Shown here piece by piece: positions 54,194 to 63,471 of a stretch of DNA of 64,000 bases. Where the stretch lies: NCBI RefSeq assembly GCF_007741475.1, contig NZ_CP036261.1, positions 744,001 to 808,000 on the forward strand. Direction: 5' to 3'. The notes below the pieces were generated by a model, which did not search any database, had not been told where the DNA came from, and saw nothing but the letters and a program-made list of their open reading frames with translations. Both the position numbers and the translations under genes were made by a program. The first letter of the stretch is position 1, and each line of letters starts with the position of its first letter. This stretch comes from Rosistilla ulvae. Lineage in GTDB: Bacteria; Planctomycetota; Planctomycetia; Pirellulales; Pirellulaceae.

Positions 54194-54763
54194 TGCACCA
54201 CGTCTCCTAACGTTAGTTCGACGTTTTTTGAAACCTAGTTTTCACTCACACGGAAAGTGGCGGCCAAGGACACGGTCGGCGGACGAAGTCGCCGCCGATC
54301 AAGCCCTGATGGGCCGGCTAGCACTTTAGAGGTCAACATTCCAATGGAACGCCAACCCTCCGACTTCGTTCTGCTTGCACTGCCACTGACAGTCCCACCT
54401 AGGGATGGTGAGACCAGTGAGTTCAATTTTGTTCAGGTTCTAGACCAGCTCAGACCATCCACTAGTCTGATATTCGCACTGGCCTTAGTTGTTGTCTCAG
54501 GAGGCCTCAACGCGAGGTAAGGCACTGGACTCGTAACACGTCACTTACCGTATCGACCGGGAGATCGGGTTCTCTTGACATCGGAATGGTAATTTCGGCA
54601 GGATGCTGAAGTTGGGCGGATACGTAAGGAATGCCGGTTTGACGACTTTTTCTGACCGTATCGGTTATCGCATGGAAAAGCGTCGGCGGTACGTATAAAA
54701 TGCGTTCCGTACGCTAAATCGCGTTCACGTTTGCCCCACCTCCAACCGCGCATAGACTCTCCC
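54194..54763. other. 570-bp divergent intergenic region; no gene seen
   Basis: This region contains promoters for the leftward Cys-repeat gene and the rightward cupin gene. Visible are a SD-like GGAG near 54200 and an imperfect hairpin CAGACC...GGTCTG-like near 54450-54475. No RNA gene or repeat was recognised. Confidence 0.4.
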
Positions 54764-55120
54764 ATGCCAAAAGCCCCTGCCTTTGTGGTGGCTCATCTGC
54801 CCGATTTGCCCGGCACCCCCTGTCCGTGTGGTACGGCGCGTCGTGCATTTGCGGAGGTTGAGTCGTTTCCGGCAACTGTCCACCTCACCGAAATCGCTGC
54901 AACCGCCAAAGTCCACTACCATAAGACCTTGACCGAAACGTATGTCGTCCAAGAATGCGACGACGATGCCTTCATCGAACTCGACGGCCAATCCCACCCG
55001 GTCCGTCCCGGCACAGCGATCTTGATTTCCCCTGGCACCCGCCATCGCGCGGTCGGCAAGATGAAGGTAATCATCTTCTGTACTCCCAAGTTTGATCCCA
55101 ACGACGAATGGTTTGACTGA
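54764..55120 (+). CDS. Cupin-domain protein
   Basis: A 118-aa single cupin. Metal-ligand-type residues occur in VHYHKTLTETYVVQE (H-x-H...E pattern) and in GTRHRAVG. ATG 54764 is chosen; the frame from TTG 54731 is open but adds only a non-conserved leader. Small cupins range from sugar isomerases to ligand sensors, and no reaction can be assigned. It is upstream of the propeller gene at 55229, with 108 bp between, and could share its transcript. Confidence 0.82.
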   Translation: MPKAPAFVVAHLPDLPGTPCPCGTARRAFAEVESFPATVHLTEIAATAKVHYHKTLTETYVVQECDDDAFIELDGQSHPVRPGTAILISPGTRHRAVGKMKVIIFCTPKFDPNDEWFD

Positions 55121-55228
55121 TGCCCCGCTGATCAGGAGCGGAACTCTCGATTCGGCTGATTGGATGGATTCTTGTTTCGCAGTTTCAAAACACCCACCTA
55201 GGCTTCCAACAACACCAAGCTCTTAACA

Positions 55229-57454
55229 ATGATGATGCGAACATACCTATTGATCCTCCCGACCCTTTTGCTCCTGGCAGGTGCTGCCTTCGGGCAAGCC
55301 CCCAAAGCCGCGGATTGGAGCTATTGGCGGGGCCCCAATTACAACGGAACCAGTTCGGCAACCGGATTGCCGGCGACCTGGGATCCCGATGGAGGCGAGG
55401 GAAGCAACCTGAAATGGCACCGCGATGACCTCGCCGGCCGCAGCACCCCCGTCGCGATGGACGGCAAGCTGTATCTGATCACCCGCGCCGATCCCGGCAC
55501 CGAGATCGAAGGCGAACGCGTCGTTTGCATCGATGCCGCAACAGGCGAGACGGTTTGGGAACACAAGTTTAACGTCTGGATGTCAGATGTCCCCGACACC
55601 CGCGTCGGTTGGGCCAGCGTTGTCGCCGATCCGGAAACCGGCAACGTCTATGCGTTGGGCGTCTGCGACATCTTTATGTGTCTCGATGGAAAGACGGGCG
55701 AGGAGAAGTGGAGCGTTCCGCTGCACGAGTTCCTCGGCATGTTGAGCACCTACGGCGGACGAACCAACTTTCCGATCATCCACGAAGACCTGGTGATCAT
55801 CAGCGGCATCATCATTAACTGGGGCGATGCGGCCAAGCCAAACCATCGCTTCCTGGCGATGGACAAGCGAACCGGCGAAATCGTTTGGTTCAGCCCAACC
55901 CGCGATCTCCCCGACGACACCTCGTACAGCGCGCCGAACCTGGCGGTTATCAACGGGCAATTGCAGATGGTCGTCGGCGGTGGCGATGGTGCGGTCTGGG
56001 GTTTCCAGCCTCGCACCGGCAAGACGTTGTGGAACTACCAGTTCTCGCGTCGCGGTCTGTTTGCGACTCCATTGGTTGTTGGCAACCGTGTCTATGCCGG
56101 CCATGGTGAAGAAAATATGGAAGGGACCTCGATGGGCGCTCTAGCGGCGATCGAGATCGAAGGTACCGGTTCGGATACCAAGGCCAAAGAGCTTTGGAAG
56201 ATGGAGGGGCTGATCCTCAATCGCAGTTCACCACTGGTGATCGGCGACCGACTGTACATTGTCGATGATCGCTGCAAGTTGTGGGTCGTCGACGCCAAGA
56301 CGGGCGAAATGATTCAAGAGCGTGTTGCCCTGGGCGACCGCAAGCAATGGGCTAGCCTGGTCTACGCCGACGGTCGGATCTACGCCGTCACCGAAAACGG
56401 CCGCTGGGCCTTTATGGAACTCTCCGACGCGGGAGTCGACATCACCGACAAGGGCCGGATCAGCAATGAAGCCTTCTACGCTTCGCCGATCGTTTACGAT
56501 GGCGCGATCTATTTCGTTGGCACCTCGGGGATCTATTGTATCGCTGACGAAAAAGCGAAGCCGGGCGTAACGCCAGCTCCCGAAGCTGCCAAAGAGATGG
56601 CTAACGACGACAAGACGCCAGCTTGGGTTCAAGTTGTCCCCGCCGAAGCGATCGTTCGTCCGGGCGAGAAGATCGACTACAAAGTGCGTCTGTTCAACCA
56701 GAACGGCCAGTTCATCGAAGAGGCATCCGACCCGAAGCTGACCGTTGTCGGTGGTGGTTCGGTCGATGGAACGACATTTGACGCCGCCGACCAAAACGGT
56801 TCGCACTACGCGGCGACCGTGACTGCAGCGGTTGGCGATCTGCAAGGCAGCTCGCGAGTTCGCGTGGTCCCTGCCCTGCCCTGGAAGTTCACCTTCGACG
56901 AACTCGACGACGCCCCGGTCACCTGGGTCGGCGCTCGCTATCGCCACGTGATCCGCGAAGTCGACGGATCGCCAGCTTTGGTCAAGGTCTCGACGATTCC
57001 CAAGGGAGCTCGCAGCCGCGGTTGGATGGGACATTGGGATCTCGCCAACTACACGATCTCCGCCGATGTCAAAGGCCAGCAAGTCGGAACCCAGTTGCCC
57101 GATATCGGGTTGACCGCGATGGGCTACGCCTTGGATTTGCAAGGCAACAGCCAGAAGCTGCAGATTCGCACCTGGTACGCTCAACTGCGGATGGCCAAAA
57201 CGGTTCCATTCGAATGGAAGGCCGACGTTTGGTACCGGATGAAATTGCAAGCTGGCATCGAAGAGCAGGATGGCAAGAAGGTTGCCGTCTTGAAGGGGAA
57301 AGTTTGGCCTCGCGATGACAAGGAACCAAGCGAATGGACGGTCACCGCGGTCGATCATTCGCCAAATCTCTCGGGCAGTCCTGGTCTGTACGGGAATGCC
57401 AAAGTCTGCGAGTTGTACTTGGATAACATCGAAGTCACCGCAAACGAACAGTAA
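55229..57454 (+). CDS. Secreted PQQ-like (BamB-type) beta-propeller protein
   Basis: A 741-aa protein with a signal peptide (MMMRTYLLILPTLLLLAGAAFGQA) followed by an eight-bladed PQQ-like propeller (about residues 30-440). Blade motifs include DWSYWRGPNYNGTSSA, VVCIDAATGETVWEHKF and KLWVVDAKTGEMI. A short linker leads to an Ig-like domain (about 480-560) and a C-terminal concanavalin/LamG-like beta-sandwich (about 570-735). Planctomycete genomes carry many such proteins; without the quinone-binding residues of true alcohol dehydrogenases the substrate is unknown. It lies 138 bp before a second propeller gene of related architecture. Confidence 0.87.
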   Translation: MMMRTYLLILPTLLLLAGAAFGQAPKAADWSYWRGPNYNGTSSATGLPATWDPDGGEGSNLKWHRDDLAGRSTPVAMDGKLYLITRADPGTEIEGERVVCIDAATGETVWEHKFNVWMSDVPDTRVGWASVVADPETGNVYALGVCDIFMCLDGKTGEEKWSVPLHEFLGMLSTYGGRTNFPIIHEDLVIISGIIINWGDAAKPNHRFLAMDKRTGEIVWFSPTRDLPDDTSYSAPNLAVINGQLQMVVGGGDGAVWGFQPRTGKTLWNYQFSRRGLFATPLVVGNRVYAGHGEENMEGTSMGALAAIEIEGTGSDTKAKELWKMEGLILNRSSPLVIGDRLYIVDDRCKLWVVDAKTGEMIQERVALGDRKQWASLVYADGRIYAVTENGRWAFMELSDAGVDITDKGRISNEAFYASPIVYDGAIYFVGTSGIYCIADEKAKPGVTPAPEAAKEMANDDKTPAWVQVVPAEAIVRPGEKIDYKVRLFNQNGQFIEEASDPKLTVVGGGSVDGTTFDAADQNGSHYAATVTAAVGDLQGSSRVRVVPALPWKFTFDELDDAPVTWVGARYRHVIREVDGSPALVKVSTIPKGARSRGWMGHWDLANYTISADVKGQQVGTQLPDIGLTAMGYALDLQGNSQKLQIRTWYAQLRMAKTVPFEWKADVWYRMKLQAGIEEQDGKKVAVLKGKVWPRDDKEPSEWTVTAVDHSPNLSGSPGLYGNAKVCELYLDNIEVTANEQ

Positions 57455-57592
57455 TCCGCGGCGGCCATGATCCCGCCCATTGATCCCCTGCTTGCCGAGC
57501 ACTGCAGGCAGGGGGCGTTCACGACGGGCAAAGTGTCCGTCTCACCGAACCTTTCTGGAAAACAAAATACCTCCGCCCCACGGCTCTAAAAA

Positions 57593-59884
57593 ATGAACAG
57601 TGAAATTAAAACTTGGTGCATGCTGACACTGGCTGTCATCAGTGGCAGTTTTGCCGCAACGTCGATGAGTGGTTGTCGCAAGCCGACCGATCCAGCTGGG
57701 GTCTCTAGCAACACGACAGCGGCCGACAGCAACGTGACCGCCGCCGACAGCAACGTGACGGCTGCGGAGACACCGATCGCGGCGGCCGACGACAACGAGG
57801 CCACTTCTGAAATGCAGTTGAAGGCTGTCGACACTCCTGTCGCCGCAAAACCTGCTGCGGCCGAAGTCAAGGAAACGCCGGTTGCTGAAGTCAAAGAAGC
57901 ACCAGCGGCTGAACCAAAAGAAGCCCCCGTGGCTGAAGCCAAGGAAGAGCCAGCGGCGATGGTTGCTGCTGCACCGAAGGCGACCAAGACGGCTGCCGCA
58001 CCGGCGGGCAAGAGCGACGATCCTGCCGCCGTTCTCGAAGCGGGTGGCGATTGGCCGCAGTGGGCCGGAACGCGTCTGCGTAACAACACTCCCAACGTCA
58101 AGGGAATCGCGAAGTCTTGGAACATTGGCAAGTTCGATCGCCGGACCGGTGAATGGGACGGCACCAATGCCGAGAACATCAAATGGTTCGCGAAATTGGG
58201 CAGCCAAACCTACGGCAACCCCGTCGTCGCCGGTGGCCGCGTCTTTTGCGGTACCAACAACAGCGGTGGCTACCTGAAGCGTTATCCCGGTGACGTCGAC
58301 CTCGGATGTTTGATCTGTTTCGACGAAGAGACGGGTGATTTTCTGTGGCAGCACAGCAGCGAAAAACTGATCACCGGCCGCGTCCACGACTGGCCGCTGC
58401 AAGGCATCTGTTGTGCTCCGTTGGTCGAAGGCGATCGCTTGTGGTTCGTCACCAGCCGCGGCGAAGTCCGCTGCTTGGACACCAAGGGTTTTCATGACGG
58501 CAGCGACGATGGCGAAGTCAAAGGCGAGCGGGGACGCGTCGCCGATCTGCCTGTTGCCAAGCCCGAGTTTAAAGAAGCCGTTGCCGGACTCGACAAGGGC
58601 GAACTGACGCAAGCTCTGTTGGATCTGTTGACCGAACATGGCGAACCGATCGAAGGTGCTGCCGAAGTCACAACCGTTGCCGCTGGCAAGAAGTGGTCGA
58701 TCAAAGCGACGATCGACGGCGCTGCTCGCGATCTCGAAGCTGTGGTTGCCGGCCCGCGTTTGAGCGTCTTCAAGACGATCACCGCCGACGACAAGGAAGA
58801 GGCCGACGTGTTGTGGGTTTACAACATGATGGAAGAACTGGGGATCAGCCAGCACAACATGTGCAGCTGCTCGGTCACCAGCTACGGCGACCTGTTGTTC
58901 GTCAACACCAGCAACGGTGTCGATGAATCGCACATTGTCCTCCCCTCCCCCGACGCGCCAAGCTTCATCTGCATGAACAAGAACACCGGCGAGGTTTTGT
59001 GGACCGACAAGTCGCCTGGAACGAACATCGTTCACGGCCAATGGTCCAGCCCAACCGTGGCGGAACTCGGTGGCGTTGTCCAAGCGATCTTTGCTGGCGG
59101 CGACGGCTGGGTCTACAGCTTCAAAGCCGATCAGGGTGGCGATGGCAATCCTGAACTGTTGTGGAAGTTTGACGCCAACCCCAAGACTTCGAAGTGGATC
59201 TTGGGCGGAGCCGGAACGCGTAACAACATCATCGCCACGCCTGTCGTTCACGACGGTCTGGTCTACGTCGCTGTCGGTCAGGATCCCGAGCACGGCGAAG
59301 GCCAAGGTCACCTGTGGTGTATCGATCCGACCAAACGCGGCGACATCAGCTCGGAATTGGCGATGAAGATCGAAGGCGACAAGCGTGTCCCGATCCCGCA
59401 TCGTCGTTTGCAAGCTGTTATCGAAGAGGATGGCGAAGTTGCGATCGATAACCCGAACTCGGGCGTCGTTTGGCACTACGCATCGTTCGATCAGAACGGC
59501 GACGGCGAGATCGACTTTGAAGAAGAGATGCACCGCAGCTGTGGTACCGTGGCGATCCAAGGCGATCTGCTGTACGTGGCCGATTTCTCGGGCATGTTGC
59601 ACTGCTTGGATCCTAAGGGCTCCGAAAATGGCGAACCGATCGTCCACTTCACCTACGACATGCTGGCTCAAGCTTGGGGCAGCCCGTTGATCGCCGATGG
59701 CCATGTTTACATCGGTGACGAAGACGGCGACGTGGCGATCTTCGAGCTCGGCAAGGACAACAAGGAACCGATCGATGAGATCAACATGGGAACCAGCGTC
59801 TACAGCACGCCGATCGCCGCCAATGGCGTGATCTATATCAGCACCAAGGACAAGCTGTTTGCGATCGCTCCGCCAAAGGAATAA
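57593..59884 (+). CDS. Lipoprotein PQQ-like beta-propeller with inserted EF-hand
   Basis: A 763-aa lipoprotein: lipobox MSGC with Cys28. Residues ~30-140 are a low-complexity Ala/Glu/Lys/Pro linker with repeats such as EVKEAPAAEPKEAPVAEAK. The rest is a PQQ-like propeller (GDWPQWAGTRLRNN, VFCGTNNSGGYL, GCLICFDEETGDFLW, FICMNKNTGEVLWTD, LWCIDPTKRGD). Unusually, an EF-hand-like loop DQNGDGEIDFEE (residues 633-644) is inserted late, next to MHRSCGTVAIQGDLLYVADFSG. It probably binds calcium and is tethered in the periplasm facing outward. The two propeller genes are likely co-expressed. A strong terminator follows at 59915-59942. Confidence 0.88.
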   Translation: MNSEIKTWCMLTLAVISGSFAATSMSGCRKPTDPAGVSSNTTAADSNVTAADSNVTAAETPIAAADDNEATSEMQLKAVDTPVAAKPAAAEVKETPVAEVKEAPAAEPKEAPVAEAKEEPAAMVAAAPKATKTAAAPAGKSDDPAAVLEAGGDWPQWAGTRLRNNTPNVKGIAKSWNIGKFDRRTGEWDGTNAENIKWFAKLGSQTYGNPVVAGGRVFCGTNNSGGYLKRYPGDVDLGCLICFDEETGDFLWQHSSEKLITGRVHDWPLQGICCAPLVEGDRLWFVTSRGEVRCLDTKGFHDGSDDGEVKGERGRVADLPVAKPEFKEAVAGLDKGELTQALLDLLTEHGEPIEGAAEVTTVAAGKKWSIKATIDGAARDLEAVVAGPRLSVFKTITADDKEEADVLWVYNMMEELGISQHNMCSCSVTSYGDLLFVNTSNGVDESHIVLPSPDAPSFICMNKNTGEVLWTDKSPGTNIVHGQWSSPTVAELGGVVQAIFAGGDGWVYSFKADQGGDGNPELLWKFDANPKTSKWILGGAGTRNNIIATPVVHDGLVYVAVGQDPEHGEGQGHLWCIDPTKRGDISSELAMKIEGDKRVPIPHRRLQAVIEEDGEVAIDNPNSGVVWHYASFDQNGDGEIDFEEEMHRSCGTVAIQGDLLYVADFSGMLHCLDPKGSENGEPIVHFTYDMLAQAWGSPLIADGHVYIGDEDGDVAIFELGKDNKEPIDEINMGTSVYSTPIAANGVIYISTKDKLFAIAPPKE

Positions 59885-59914
59885 AGCGGCAGCTTTCGAC
59901 AGTTAATCCCGCAC

Positions 59915-59942
59915 AACCCGGCTGCTCGCAGCCGGGTTTTTT
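59915..59942 (+). terminator. Rho-independent terminator after the propeller lipoprotein gene
   Basis: AACCCGGCTGC (59915-59925) pairs with GCAGCCGGGTT (59928-59938) with a minimal loop, followed by a six-T run to 59942. It lies 31 bp beyond the stop at 59884. Confidence 0.9.
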
Positions 59943-60134
59943 CGTGGCGAATGCTTCCCCGGGGCTGGCTTTGCCGTGGACAACATGCCCATCGATGCAA
60001 AGAATACATTGCACCGGTGCCGGTTTAAAATCGTCAGACGATCGACAGCCGGCATTTTCAGCTTGGGATGCAAGCAATACATTGCATGCTCGTCGGTTGG
60101 ATAACCTCCCCCCTGCCCTGGAATCTCGCACATC

Positions 60135-60503
60135 ATGCAGACCGTTCTCGATATTGGAAACTGTAGCCCGGATCATTCCGCGATCCGAACGCTGATCGAA
60201 GGCAACTTCGACGCTCGTGTGGTGCAGGCCCATGGAGCGGCTGATGCGATGGAGATCCTGGGCCGCCAGGAGGTCGCGTTGATCACCGTCAATCGTAAGC
60301 TGGATCGCGATTACAGCGACGGGATGGAGATCATTCGGCAACTGAAAAACGACCCGAAGACCCAGGCGATCCCCGTGATGTTGATTACCAATTTTCCCGA
60401 ACATCAAGACGCGGCGATGGCGATCGGCGCCGAGCGTGGTTTTGGAAAGTTGCAGTTGCGAGCCGCCGAGACCAAACAATCGTTGGCCGCATTTCTATCG
60501 TAG
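60135..60503 (+). CDS. Degenerate (pseudo-)receiver domain protein
   Basis: A 122-aa stand-alone CheY-like fold: strand-helix pattern with EVALITVNRKL (third strand), IIRQLKNDPKTQAIPVMLIT and GFGKLQL. The phospho-acceptor Asp is replaced by Asn53, the acidic pair after strand 1 is absent (VLDIGNCSP), while the Thr in LITN and the Lys in GFGKL are kept. It therefore probably cannot be phosphorylated and may act as a constitutive partner-binding module. The ATG at 60135 gives a full domain without output region. It is 15 bp upstream of panD, so the two are probably co-transcribed. Confidence 0.8.
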   Translation: MQTVLDIGNCSPDHSAIRTLIEGNFDARVVQAHGAADAMEILGRQEVALITVNRKLDRDYSDGMEIIRQLKNDPKTQAIPVMLITNFPEHQDAAMAIGAERGFGKLQLRAAETKQSLAAFLS

Positions 60504-60518
60504 GACTATTGACTCGCC

Positions 60519-60923
60519 ATGCCATTTCGCAAACTTCTCAGTGCCAAGATTCATCGCGCGACCGTCACGGGAGCCGATCTGGAATACGAAGGCAGCATCA
60601 CGATTCCGCCCGAGTTGATGGAAGCCGCGGGGATCGTTCCCTATGAATCGATCCAGATCTGGAACGTGACGCGCGGTTCGCGATTGGAAACCTACGCGAT
60701 CGAAGGCGTTCGCGGTTCGAGCGATATCTGTGCCAACGGTGCCGCAGCGCACCACGTCTACCCCGGCGACAAAGTCATTCTGGCGACATTCGCCTTCTAC
60801 GATCGCGACGATGCCGCAACGCATTGCCCGCGGCTGATCTTCGTCGACGATCACAACCAGATCAAACACGAAGGCCCCGAGATCGCCGGCCCCCAACGCC
60901 GCGCCGAACCCGCCGGATCCTAA
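60519..60923 (+). CDS. panD: Aspartate 1-decarboxylase
   Basis: A 134-aa precursor of the pyruvoyl enzyme that makes beta-alanine from aspartate for pantothenate synthesis. Self-cleavage occurs at Gly25-Ser26 in YEGSITI, turning Ser26 into the pyruvoyl group. Other family motifs are KIHRATVT at the N-terminus, ESIQIWNVTRGSRLETYAI, and GAAAHHVYPGDKVILATF. The length is normal. Its 15-bp spacing from the pseudo-receiver gene is unusual context. A GC-rich repeat cluster begins 48 bp beyond the stop. Confidence 0.95.
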   Translation: MPFRKLLSAKIHRATVTGADLEYEGSITIPPELMEAAGIVPYESIQIWNVTRGSRLETYAIEGVRGSSDICANGAAAHHVYPGDKVILATFAFYDRDDAATHCPRLIFVDDHNQIKHEGPEIAGPQRRAEPAGS

Positions 60924-60970
60924 ATCGCGGAAGCCGCAGCAACCGCAGCTTTGTTCTAGAGATCCTTCTA

Positions 60971-61968
60971 AGGCCGCAGGCCGACACAAGACCTGCCGGT
61001 GGTGTAAGCCACCGGTGTCCAAGTCCGCGCAAATGTATTCAGGCCGGAGGCCGACACAGGACCTGCCGGTGGTGTAAGCCACCGGTAGGCACCGCCCGGC
61101 AAGAAGAGCAGCCCGGAGGGCGACACATGGGATTCTAAGTGTGTCGCCCTCCGGGCTTTGTTATGGCCGGCGAGTCTGGAACCGGTGGCTTACACCACCG
61201 GCAGTTAATGTACCGCCCTCCGGGCTCAGCCAAACGAACCGCCGAACCGCCACAACCAGCTCCCCCGTCGCCTCCCCAAGGCCGGAGGCCGGCATAGGAC
61301 CTGCCGGTGGTGTGAGCCACCGGGGTCCAGAACGGCGCAGATGTCTTCAGGCCGGAGGCCGACACACGAATTGCCGGTGGTGTAAACCACCGGTAGGCAC
61401 CGCCCAGCAAGAAGAGAGCAGCCCGGAGGGCGACACATGGGAGTTGACGTGTGTCGCCCTCCGGGCTTTGTTGTGGTGGGCGATCCTGGAACCGGTGGCT
61501 CACACCACCGGCAATGGATGTTTCGCCCTGCGGGCTCCCTCGGTCCAAACGTCCGCACCAAATGCCCTTCAGGCCGGAGGCCGACACAAGAACTGCCGGT
61601 GGTGTAAACCACCGGCCTCCAACTCCGCGCAGATGCCTTCAGGCCGGAGGCCGACACGCGACCTGCCGGTGGTGTAAGCCACCGGTGTCGAGCCCTGCAA
61701 CAGAATGCCTTCAAGGCCGGAGGCCGACACAGGACCTGCCGGTGGTGTAAGCCACCGGTAGGCATCGCCCAGCAAGAAGAGAGCAGCCGAGAGGGCGACA
61801 CATGGGAGTTGAAGTGTGTCGCCCTCCGGGCTTTGTTGTGGTGGGCGATCCTGGAACCGGTGTCTGACGCCACCGGCAGTTCCTGTTCCGCCCTCCGGGA
61901 TCCAACAGTCCAAACACCCACCACCGACCTGCAAGCCGGAGGCCACCGCACGGTCTTCGTACGTGCGG
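60971..61968. repeat. GC-rich composite palindromic repeat cluster
   Basis: Seven A-B units begin with AGGCCGGAGGCCGACAC at 60971 (variant), 61041, 61279, 61349, 61571, 61641 and 61714. Each is followed by CCGGTGGTGTAAGCCACCGG, itself an inverted repeat; adjacent units are 70-73 bp apart. Interspersed are long hairpins with 18-bp arms AGCCCGGAGGGCGACACA (61110-61127 and 61420-61437) and its complement (61140-61157 and 61450-61467), and complementary CCGGTGGCTTACACCACCGG blocks. A terminal hairpin CCGCACG/CGTGCGG closes at 61946-61968. The cluster fills the tail-to-tail gap between panD and the gene ending at 62030. Reading frames across it are artefacts. Confidence 0.93.
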
Positions 61969-61982
61969 TTTACATGAGATAC

Positions 61983-62013
61983 CGGCAGGGGCAACTTGCG
62001 GTCACCCCTGCCG
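61983..62013 (-). terminator. Hairpin after the third lipoprotein gene
   Basis: Perfect 9-bp arms CGGCAGGGG (61983-61991) and CCCCTGCCG (62005-62013) lie 16 bp beyond the leftward stop at 62030. No U-run follows, so termination is uncertain. Confidence 0.45.
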
Positions 62014-62029
62014 TGACAGCGTTTTCCGA

Positions 62030-62464
62030 TTAAGGCTCGCTTGTCAGTTCGACGTTGAACTCGTTTTCGCCCGCCGTTGCGAGAGTGGTCTTCAGTCCAC
62101 TGGTGGTGCGAGCTGAATACTTCTTGGGAATCAAGTTAACAACCTTTTCCGGTGGGTTTTCGACTAGCGCGGTTGCGTCCAGTTCCTCCTCTTGGGGAGG
62201 CCCGATTGTCACTTCGTAGTCAGCTCCAATGTCGGCTTTGGGGAACGTGACCGAATAGCGGCCGTCATTGTCCAAATTTACAGCGGCGCTTTCACCCGTC
62301 TTGGGTGAAGTGAGCTGGATGTTGCCTGAGGATAATGGAGTGCCATCGAGCAGCACTTGGCCGCTGATCGTCGCGGGCTGGCGGGGATCGCTATCTCCGC
62401 ATCCGACCAGCAGGACCAGCGAGGCGAGCAATCTCAGGAATCGAGTTTTGTTGAAATAAACCAT
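62030..62464 (-). CDS. Small lipoprotein, carboxypeptidase-regulatory/transthyretin-like (module C)
   Basis: A 144-aa lipoprotein with lipobox LLVGC (Cys22). The mature domain has ISGQVLLDGTPLSSGNIQLTSP and GRYSVTFPKADIGADYEVTIG, the same fold as the lipoproteins at 8993 and 11287 but clearly diverged. ATG 62464 is chosen over ATG 62470 because it overlaps the DUF1559 stop codon as TAATG, implying translational coupling. It is thus the second gene of its module, the opposite order from modules A and B. A hairpin follows at 61983-62013. Confidence 0.87.
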   Translation of the reverse strand: MVYFNKTRFLRLLASLVLLVGCGDSDPRQPATISGQVLLDGTPLSSGNIQLTSPKTGESAAVNLDNDGRYSVTFPKADIGADYEVTIGPPQEEELDATALVENPPEKVVNLIPKKYSARTTSGLKTTLATAGENEFNVELTSEP

Positions 62465-63471
62465 TACCATTCTCCAATTACCTGTCCATCGTCACGTGTA
62501 GCAAGCTTCAGCACGATTTCCAGTGCGACGGTGTCGGACATGAATCGTGTGGATCCGTCAGCCTGAAGCACTTGAACACCGCCGGGGTGGTAGGAGGTCA
62601 GTGGCGTGTTGCTGTCCCAGTCCGCATTCGCTTCGCTGCCTAGTGAGGTGGGGTTTGGGGAATGGTAGAGCGCCGTGACTCCAGATCCGAATCTGTGTTG
62701 CGAAGCGGCACCAGCGTTCCAGGTCGCAACGGTTCCGGAATAACCATAGCCAGACCAGCCGGAATGGTAGTTTGCGGTTCGAGTCGGAAATCGGCGGTTG
62801 CCAGATTGTTCGCCAACGATGCCCGTGTTGGATGTTCCATCGGTAATGTCGCGGAAAGCTGTGTGTTCGTTGATTAACAGGCTGCCGTTATTGGTTGCAA
62901 AACTCGAGTATTGAGTTTGGTAGGCTGAACTCGTGCGGCCGGCGGGATCGGGATATGCTCCCATGATTCCCGTGTAGTTGATTCGCTGTGTCCCTGTGTT
63001 TGTGAAGTGAGATGAGTACGTGTATATCTCCGGCGCGGCGCTTGAGGGGCAAGCGTAGGCTGGAATGATCAGATTTATCAGCGGTTGGGTGTAAATGTTG
63101 TAATCCGCGAGTGTGTGCGCCGCATTGCCCTTCGGGTAAAAGTTGATCTTTGTGCCCGCTGCTTCCGCAGCCCTGGCAAGATCCGCAATCGCTTGCTGTT
63201 CCATGAATGGAAGCAGGGAAAATCGCCAGCTATTGGGATTCATTAGGCCGTGCCGGGCCCCTTGGGGGAACTTTTTGTACGTGTCGTGATAGTTGTGCAG
63301 CGCCAAGCCGATCTGCTTGGTGTTGTTACTGCATTCCATACGGCGCGCTGCTTCGCGAGCCGCTTGGACTGCAGGCAGCAACAGGCCAACAAGGATGCCG
63401 ATGATCGCGATGACCACCAGCAATTCAACCAACGTGAATCCGTTGGTTCGTTTAAATTGAAAGCTTCTCAT
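62464..63471 (-). CDS. DUF1559 type IV pilin-like protein (module C)
   Basis: A 335-aa protein with [59 protein letters not shown], and C-terminal [18 protein letters not shown], the DUF1559 layout. The central part differs from modules A and B ([20 protein letters not shown]). ATG 63471 gives a short basic leader [10 protein letters not shown]; four upstream codons are open. It precedes and is coupled to its lipoprotein by a TAATG junction at 62466-62462. Role as surface or pseudopilus component is inference. Confidence 0.93.
   Translation of the reverse strand: MRSFQFKRTNGFTLVELLVVIAIIGILVGLLLPAVQAAREAARRMECSNNTKQIGLALHNYHDTYKKFPQGARHGLMNPNSWRFSLLPFMEQQAIADLARAAEAAGTKINFYPKGNAAHTLADYNIYTQPLINLIIPAYACPSSAAPEIYTYSSHFTNTGTQRINYTGIMGAYPDPAGRTSSAYQTQYSSFATNNGSLLINEHTAFRDITDGTSNTGIVGEQSGNRRFPTRTANYHSGWSGYGYSGTVATWNAGAASQHRFGSGVTALYHSPNPTSLGSEANADWDSNTPLTSYHPGGVQVLQADGSTRFMSDTVALEIVLKLATRDDGQVIGEW

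Noticed and set aside
57542-59704. 720-codon minus-strand frame opposite the propeller lipoprotein gene
   Set aside because: Antisense shadow; the plus strand has lipobox, propeller blades and an EF-hand.
61226-61951. Open frames in both strands across the GC-rich repeat cluster
   Set aside because: They follow the repeat units and have no independent domain or start-site support.
61921-62013. Possible group II intron or retron-like RNA end (CCGCACG/CGTGCGG hairpin followed by a second hairpin)
   Set aside because: No reverse transcriptase, domain V consensus or boundary motif could be identified; two simple hairpins explain it.
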